DNA of 64,000 nucleotides, taken from Plantactinospora endophytica. Its GTDB lineage: Bacteria > Actinomycetota > Actinomycetes > Mycobacteriales > Micromonosporaceae. The notes under the pieces are model-generated. The model did no database searches, was not told the DNA's origin, and saw only the letters and a program-made list of their open reading frames with translations. The position numbers and the translations under genes are program-made. Each line of letters starts with the position of its first letter. Positions within the stretch are counted from its first letter, which is position 1. Shown in pieces: positions 59,523-64,000 of this stretch. The stretch is from positions 1 to 64,000 of the forward strand of contig NZ_BONW01000037.1 in the NCBI RefSeq assembly GCF_016862915.1, written 5' to 3'.

Positions 59523-60791
59523 ATGACCGGCGACGTCGCGCTGCTCCTGCGCCGGGCCGGCTTCGGTCCGACCGCGGTCGAGCTCAGCGCGGCACGCCAG
59601 TCGGGTTACCCGGAGACGCTCGCCGGGCTGCTCGCTCCACTGGGGCCGGACGTCGGCGCGACCAGCTCCCCCGTGCCGACCCTCGGCCCCGACCCGCACG
59701 CCAACCTGCCGAATCCGACCCGGGCCCAGCACATCGCGGCCGACGTCAAGCGGAAGGCGCAGACCGAGCTGCTCCAGCGGTGGTGGCTGGACCGGATGGC
59801 CGTGGCGAGCCACCAGGCGGTCGAGAAGCTGGTGTTCTTCTGGCACGGGCACTGGGCCACCTCGATCGACAAGGTACGCAGCGGGCAGTTCGTGCTGGCC
59901 CAGCACCGGACGCTGCGCAACGCCCGGGACATCGTGGACCTCGCCCACCGGATGATCGTCGACCAGGCACTGATCTACTGGCTGGACGGGCAGTTCAACA
60001 AGAAGGACGCGCCCAACGAGAATCTCGCCCGGGAACTCTTCGAGCTGTTCCTGCTCGGGATCGGCCAGTACACCGAGCGGGACGTCCGGGAGGCGGGCCG
60101 GGCGCTCACCGGCTGGCTGACCGTACTGGAGGAGGAGGTGCCGTACTTCGACCGGAAGCGGCACGATCCGGGTCGCAAGACCATCCTCGGCCAGACGGCG
60201 AAGTTCGACGCGCACAGCCTGGTCAACCTGCTGCTCACCCGTCCGGAATGCCCCCGGTTCATCGCCACCCGGATGTGGTTCCGGTACGCCTCGCACAGCG
60301 AACCCCTGCCGGACCGGCTCCGGGAGAAGATGGTCGAGGCGTTCCCCGCACCGATGGCGATGCTGCGGGTGCTCTTCGAGGACGAAGCCTTCGCCGGTAC
60401 CGCACACACCCTGGTCAAGCAGCCGGTGGAGTGGCTGGTCGGGGCGATGCGGCAGCTCGGCCTGCGGATCAGCGGACTGCCGGTGGAGACCGCCATGGAG
60501 ATCGTGCACGGCATGCGGGCGCTCGGGCAGCTTCCGTTCGCGCCGCCGAGCGTCGGCGGGTGGCCGGCCGGCACCGCCTGGTTGACCTCGGCCGCCGCCC
60601 AGGTCCGGCTAGACCTGGCCGGCAGGCTGGTCGCGCTGCACCGGCCGGAGCGGCTGACCCCGGAACAGGTCGCCGACATGCTCTGCCTGGACGGCTGGAC
60701 CGACCGGACCTACCAGGTGCTCCGCGAGGTGAAGGATGCCCGCCAGTTGCTGGTCCTCGGCCTGGCGAGCCCGGAATACCTGGTGACCTGA
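59523..60791 (+). CDS. DUF1800 protein
   Basis: 422 residues. LLRRAGFGPTAVELSAARQ at the start, WWLDRMAVASHQAVEKLVFF, WHGHWATSIDKVRS, DNAxNENLARELFELF-like NENLARELFELFLLGIGQYT and EAGRALTGW are all DUF1800 signatures; the late FAPPSVGGWPAGTAWL matches its C-terminus. No signal peptide is seen. DUF1800 and DUF1501 genes are commonly paired, and the role of the pair is not established. The stop is one base before the DUF1501 ATG. Confidence 0.92.
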   Translation: MTGDVALLLRRAGFGPTAVELSAARQSGYPETLAGLLAPLGPDVGATSSPVPTLGPDPHANLPNPTRAQHIAADVKRKAQTELLQRWWLDRMAVASHQAVEKLVFFWHGHWATSIDKVRSGQFVLAQHRTLRNARDIVDLAHRMIVDQALIYWLDGQFNKKDAPNENLARELFELFLLGIGQYTERDVREAGRALTGWLTVLEEEVPYFDRKRHDPGRKTILGQTAKFDAHSLVNLLLTRPECPRFIATRMWFRYASHSEPLPDRLREKMVEAFPAPMAMLRVLFEDEAFAGTAHTLVKQPVEWLVGAMRQLGLRISGLPVETAMEIVHGMRALGQLPFAPPSVGGWPAGTAWLTSAAAQVRLDLAGRLVALHRPERLTPEQVADMLCLDGWTDRTYQVLREVKDARQLLVLGLASPEYLVT

Positions 60792-60792
60792 G

Positions 60793-62034
60793 ATGGACGC
60801 GCTGACCCGACGCCGTTTCCTGGTCGCCTCCGGCGTTGTCGGTGGCGGTGCGCTGGCGACCACCGGGGCCGCGCTGGGCCTCGCCGAACTGCTCGACAAG
60901 TCGTCCAGGGCCGCCCCGCCGGACCCGGGCGGGAAACTGGTGCTGGTCACCCTGTACGGCGGCAACGACGGCCTGAACACCGTCATCCCGTACGCGGACC
61001 GCCGCTACCACGGGTTGCGGCCCGAGTTGGCGTACCCGGCCGAGCAGGTGTTGCACCTCGACGACGCGCTGGGGCTCAACCCGAAGCTGCGTGGGCTGAA
61101 GCGACTGTGGGACGCGAAGCGCCTCGCCGTGGTCCTCGGGGTCGGCTACCCGAAGCCGGACCGCAGCCACTTCCGGTCGATGGACATCTGGCAGACCGCG
61201 TCGCCGGGCGTACCCATCTACAGCGGCTGGGTGGGCCGCTGGCTGGACGGCACCAATGCGACCCCGGAGACGGCGGTGAGCTTCGAGCCGGTACTGCCGC
61301 CGTTGCTCGCCGGTGAGACCCGGTCCGGTGCCTGCGTCAGTCTCGGCGGCCTCAGGCTGCCGCCCGGGATCGACGACGGGCTGGTCGGGGCGCTGGGCGT
61401 CGCGCAGCCGGGCGAGCCGGCGATGCAGGCCCGGGCCGCCGCCTCCTACGCCGACCTGCTCCGGGTGGACCATCTCGTCCGGCACTCCCAGGAGACTGCC
61501 CGCGCGGAGAGCGGGCCGAGCGGTCCGGCGACCGGCACCGGCGGGTCGAGCGCGCTCGCGGCACAGCTCGCCCTGGTTGCCCGCTGTGTCGAGGCGAACG
61601 TGCCGACCCGGGTCTACTCGGTCAGCCTGGGCGGGTTCGACACCCACGCCAGCCTGATCGTCGGGCACGAGCTGCTGCTAACCCAGCTCGACGAGGCGTT
61701 GACCGGCTTCGTGGAGCGGATGGCGCGGACCGAGGCGGGCCGGCAGGTCACGGTGGTGGTCTACAGCGAGTTCGGCCGGCGGGTACGGGGCAACGCCTCC
61801 GACGGCACCGACCACGGCACCGCCGGTCCGGTCCTGGTGCTCGGCGGCCAGGTGACCGGCGGCCTCTACGGCGAGCAGCCCAGCCTGTCCGACCTGGACG
61901 ACGGCGATCTCAAGGCGACTGTCGACTTCCGGCAGGTCTACGGCACCGTCCTCGGTGCGGTACTCGGTGCCGACCCGGCCCGCTATCTCGACGGCTTCCA
62001 GGTGACCCCGTTGCCGTTCCTGCCCGCCGGCTGA
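60793..62034 (+). CDS. DUF1501 protein, Tat-exported
   Basis: 413 residues. The start has a twin-arginine motif (LTRRRFLVASGVVGGG) and hydrophobic core, so the protein is exported folded. The body has LVLVTLYGGNDGLNTVIPYA (about 48-67), RRYHGLRPELAYP, ILDGTN-like positions and the late VVVYSEFGRRVRGNASDGTD followed by HGTAGPVLVLGG, all DUF1501 features. DUF1501 is related to the sulfatase/alkaline-phosphatase fold by its SEFGR...DHG metal-site strand; catalysis is unproven. Cotranscribed with DUF1800 inside an EPS locus, it may act on surface polysaccharide; that is inference. Confidence 0.92.
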   Translation: MDALTRRRFLVASGVVGGGALATTGAALGLAELLDKSSRAAPPDPGGKLVLVTLYGGNDGLNTVIPYADRRYHGLRPELAYPAEQVLHLDDALGLNPKLRGLKRLWDAKRLAVVLGVGYPKPDRSHFRSMDIWQTASPGVPIYSGWVGRWLDGTNATPETAVSFEPVLPPLLAGETRSGACVSLGGLRLPPGIDDGLVGALGVAQPGEPAMQARAAASYADLLRVDHLVRHSQETARAESGPSGPATGTGGSSALAAQLALVARCVEANVPTRVYSVSLGGFDTHASLIVGHELLLTQLDEALTGFVERMARTEAGRQVTVVVYSEFGRRVRGNASDGTDHGTAGPVLVLGGQVTGGLYGEQPSLSDLDDGDLKATVDFRQVYGTVLGAVLGADPARYLDGFQVTPLPFLPAG

Positions 62035-62056
62035 CCGCTCGCTGCCGGGCCGATGC

Positions 62057-63625
62057 TCAGCGCCCGCCGCCCCGGAACACCTCGATGACGGTCCGCAGCA
62101 GCACCTTGAGGTCGAGCCAGAGCGTCCAGTTCTCGATGTAGTAGTTGTCGAACCGGGCCCGGTCGGAGATCGGGGTGTCGCCGCGCAACCCGCTGACCTG
62201 GGCGAGCCCGGTCAGCCCGACCGGTACCCGGTGCCGCATCGCGTAGTCGGGGTGCTCGGCGGAGAACTTCTCGACGAAGTACGGCCGCTCGGGGCGGGGG
62301 CCGACCACCGTCATGTCGCCGCGCAGGATGTTCCAGAGTTGGGGCAGCTCGTCCAGGGAGGTGCGGCGCATGAACCGGCCGACCGGGCCGACCCGCCGGT
62401 CGTCCGCGATCGACCAGTGCGTCCGGGACTCGACCTCGTCGGCCGGCTGCATCGTCCGGAACTTGATGACGTCGAACGGCTTGCCGTAGCGCCCGATCCG
62501 CTCCTGACGGAAGAAGATCCCCCGGCCGCCCTCCAGCCAGGTGGCCAGGGCACAGAGCAGCAGCACCGGGCTGAGTACGACCAGGGCCACCACGCAGAAG
62601 ACGATGTCGGAGGCGCGCTTGACCACCCAGCGCAGGCCGGAGAGGCTGGTGTGCCGGATCTGCACCACCGGGATCGCGCCGATGTGGTCGGGCAGGCCGC
62701 CGGGCGAACGGGACCCCCAGAGCCGGGGCACGCTCCAGATGTCGCAGCTCGCGTACTCCGGGCGGGCCAGCATCTCCATCAGGCCGGTCTCCGGATAGTC
62801 GGGTTCGGCGACGACGAGCACGTCGCACTCGACCAGGCGGATCCGGTCGGCGAGCTGGTCCAGGGTGCCGATCAGCGGCGGCGAGGTGGGGCTGTGCCGC
62901 TCCTCGGCGTCGACACAGCCGGCGAAGCGCAGGCCGTACTGCGGATAGCGCCGGAGCAGCCGGGCGAGTTCGGCGGCGATCGGGCCGCTGCCGATGATGA
63001 TCGCGTTGTGTTCGACCCAACGCCGTTTGCGGGCGATCAGCACCGCCCGTCGGGTGACCGCGCGGCCGACGATGACCAGCCCGGCGGAGAGCGCCACGCC
63101 GCGCATGAACCCGGTCATGTATTCCACCGAGCCGTGCCGCATCGCCGCGATGATGGCGACGATCGCGGCGGAGGCGAGCAGCCGGCCGCAGAGGCTCGGC
63201 AACTCGTCCAGGATGCTCATGTGCCGGCGGGCCCGGTAGAGCCCGCCGGCCGCGAAGATGGCGACGGTGAGCCCCGCGGTGAACACGGTCCCCCGCCAGT
63301 AGCGGTCACCGGTGACCAGCAGCGGACCGAGCAGTGCGGCGACGTCGACCGGGGCGGTCACCATCCAGGCCCGCAACCTGCGGGTACGCACCGAGGCCCG
63401 GGATCCGGCGTACGGCAGTACCGCCGTCGTGTCGGTGCCGGCCCGGGCCCGCTCCTCGGCGCTGAGCCCGGATCCGGCGCGGGGGCGGGGCACCGCCGGC
63501 AGCGCGGGCCCCGGGTCGACGGCGTCGGCGCCCGGCACCACCGGTACGAGCGGGGCCCGTTCCGACGGACCGGTGTCGGGCAGGCCGACCGTCGGATCGT
63601 GCTGTGCCAACGGCCACGTCGACAT
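62057..63625 (-). CDS. polyprenyl glycosylphosphotransferase priming EPS synthesis (WbaP/WcaJ type)
   Basis: 522 residues. A 60-residue variable N-terminus leads to five spans, a Rossmann-like middle domain (NAIIIGSGPIAAELARLLRR) and the catalytic C-terminus: SDIVFCVVALVVLSPVLLLC, FRQERIGRYGKPFDVIKFRTM, RRTSLDELPQLWNILRGDMT with VVGPRPE, and VPVGLTGLAQVSGLRGDTPI. It moves a sugar phosphate from a nucleotide sugar to undecaprenyl phosphate, the first step of EPS repeat synthesis. It is separated from the other EPS genes by the opposing DUF1800-DUF1501 pair. Confidence 0.93.
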   Translation of the reverse strand: MSTWPLAQHDPTVGLPDTGPSERAPLVPVVPGADAVDPGPALPAVPRPRAGSGLSAEERARAGTDTTAVLPYAGSRASVRTRRLRAWMVTAPVDVAALLGPLLVTGDRYWRGTVFTAGLTVAIFAAGGLYRARRHMSILDELPSLCGRLLASAAIVAIIAAMRHGSVEYMTGFMRGVALSAGLVIVGRAVTRRAVLIARKRRWVEHNAIIIGSGPIAAELARLLRRYPQYGLRFAGCVDAEERHSPTSPPLIGTLDQLADRIRLVECDVLVVAEPDYPETGLMEMLARPEYASCDIWSVPRLWGSRSPGGLPDHIGAIPVVQIRHTSLSGLRWVVKRASDIVFCVVALVVLSPVLLLCALATWLEGGRGIFFRQERIGRYGKPFDVIKFRTMQPADEVESRTHWSIADDRRVGPVGRFMRRTSLDELPQLWNILRGDMTVVGPRPERPYFVEKFSAEHPDYAMRHRVPVGLTGLAQVSGLRGDTPISDRARFDNYYIENWTLWLDLKVLLRTVIEVFRGGGR

Positions 63626-63710
63626 CTGTTTCTCCCCCGTGACGATGACCTCCCCTACGGGACGCCCGGTGCAGGATACGGCCGCGAGCGCCCCGCCTCG
63701 GCGGGGGTGG

Positions 63711-64000
63711 TCACTTCGCTCCCTTGAGGATCTCGGGTACCGCGTCGCGCCGGACGGCGTCGTAGAAGGTCTTCACCTCGTCGGTCTTGGCGAACACGAC
63801 GCTCTCGCTGCCGACGTTGCCGGTCCCCTTGGTGGGGCTGGTGATGAAGGTCAGGTTGCCGCTGCGCAGATGCCGCAGCTCCATGCCCATGTCGAGCATG
63901 GAGAGGGTCTTGTCGACCGAGACCGCGTCGGCGGAGGCCCGGATGAAGGAGTTCAGCTTGGCCGGGTTGGCCAGCGTGCCGCCGGAGGCGGCCTTGTCCA
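63711..64000 (-). CDS. LytR-CpsA-Psr family protein, C-terminal end (partial)
   Basis: Only the last 95 codons are in the window; the gene continues past 64000. The translation has ANPAKLNSFIRASADAVSVD, KTLSMLDMGMELRHLRSGNL and TFITSPTKGTGNVGSESVVF, which match the C-terminus of LCP proteins, with AKTDEVKTFYDAVRRD at the end. LCP enzymes transfer lipid-linked glycans to peptidoglycan or other acceptors outside the membrane, fitting a role in attaching the EPS made by this locus. The catalytic Asp/Arg part is outside the window. Confidence 0.78.
   Translation of the reverse strand, partial: DKAASGGTLANPAKLNSFIRASADAVSVDKTLSMLDMGMELRHLRSGNLTFITSPTKGTGNVGSESVVFAKTDEVKTFYDAVRRDAVPEILKGAK

Noticed and set aside
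51131-64000. A secondary-metabolite cluster of glycosylated natural product type
   Set aside because: No polyketide, peptide or terpene core gene is present; priming transferase, polymerase and flippase indicate polysaccharide.
1-64000. tRNA or rRNA genes
   Set aside because: No cloverleaf with a recognisable T-loop (GTTCRA) and acceptor pairing, and no rRNA-like conserved stretch, was noticed; a covariance-model scan would be needed to exclude small RNAs.

Overview
The window is GC-rich DNA of an actinomycete. Codon thirds are strongly G/C biased, GTG and TTG starts are common, several genes look leaderless, and the gene content fits a filamentous actinobacterium: DUF397 with the remains of its DUF5753 regulator partner, an AftA-like arabinosyltransferase, LytR-CpsA-Psr proteins, a P450-ferredoxin pair and many CUT/HAAT sugar and amino-acid ABC systems. 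A Micromonosporaceae-like host is my inference. No rRNA, tRNA, CRISPR array or prophage was recognised.

Layout. 0.1-2.7 kb: an inositol-pathway kinase (IolC), a methyltransferase and a VOC protein. 2.8-12.7 kb: the most coherent unit in the window. A leftward series encodes 5-oxoprolinase PxpA, a secreted pyroglutamyl-peptidase-I-like protein, a five-gene HAAT-type ABC importer, PxpB and PxpC. A divergent GntR/FCD regulator sits at its head. Together they read as a pathway for freeing pyroglutamate from peptides outside the cell, importing it and hydrolysing it to glutamate. The peptidase-like protein has Ser where the family has its catalytic Cys. 12.7-16.1 kb: a secreted seven-repeat propeller, a small membrane protein and a membrane-anchored metallophosphoesterase. 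16.5-19.9 kb: a sugar ABC importer (binding protein plus two permeases, no ATPase) behind a good promoter and two mirror-image LacI-type operators. 20.0-27.5 kb: an AftA-like glycosyltransferase, a TrmH-type RNA methyltransferase, an MMPL exporter and a divergent two-component system. 27.6-37.3 kb: P450 plus ferredoxin, three hydrolases or oxidases, a methyltransferase, a methyltransferase relic, an aminoglycoside-nucleotidyltransferase-like gene and a GH15 glucosidase.

37.5-39.6 kb is a small accessory island. Two decayed IS5-family copies in opposite orientation flank a DUF4188 gene, and beyond them lies a 5'-truncated DUF5753 regulator that kept its DUF397 partner. 40.3-46.1 kb: an L-arabinose module (permease, twin-cassette ATPase, binding protein, arabinose isomerase) with a LacI-type palindrome upstream. 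46.3-51.1 kb: a dehalogenase-like hydrolase, a DUF523 protein, a cysteine-rich copper-storage-like protein, an RBBP9-like hydrolase and a membrane protein whose N-terminus looks like half of a Ser/Thr kinase N-lobe. 51.1-64.0 kb: an exopolysaccharide locus of the Wzx/Wzy type. It has a priming glycosylphosphotransferase, four glycosyltransferases, a MurJ-like flippase, an O-antigen-ligase-type polymerase and the end of an LCP ligase gene, interrupted by an opposing DUF1800-DUF1501 pair.

A theme across the window is short tandem repeats (9-41 bp units). Many sit at gene ends or inside coding tails: PxpB C-terminus, Wzy C-terminus, a glycosyltransferase N-terminus and the proline-rich stalk of the kinase-like protein. 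Start sites were chosen by ribosome-binding sites, promoter spacing and family alignment from memory. All family names are from motif recognition, without database searches.
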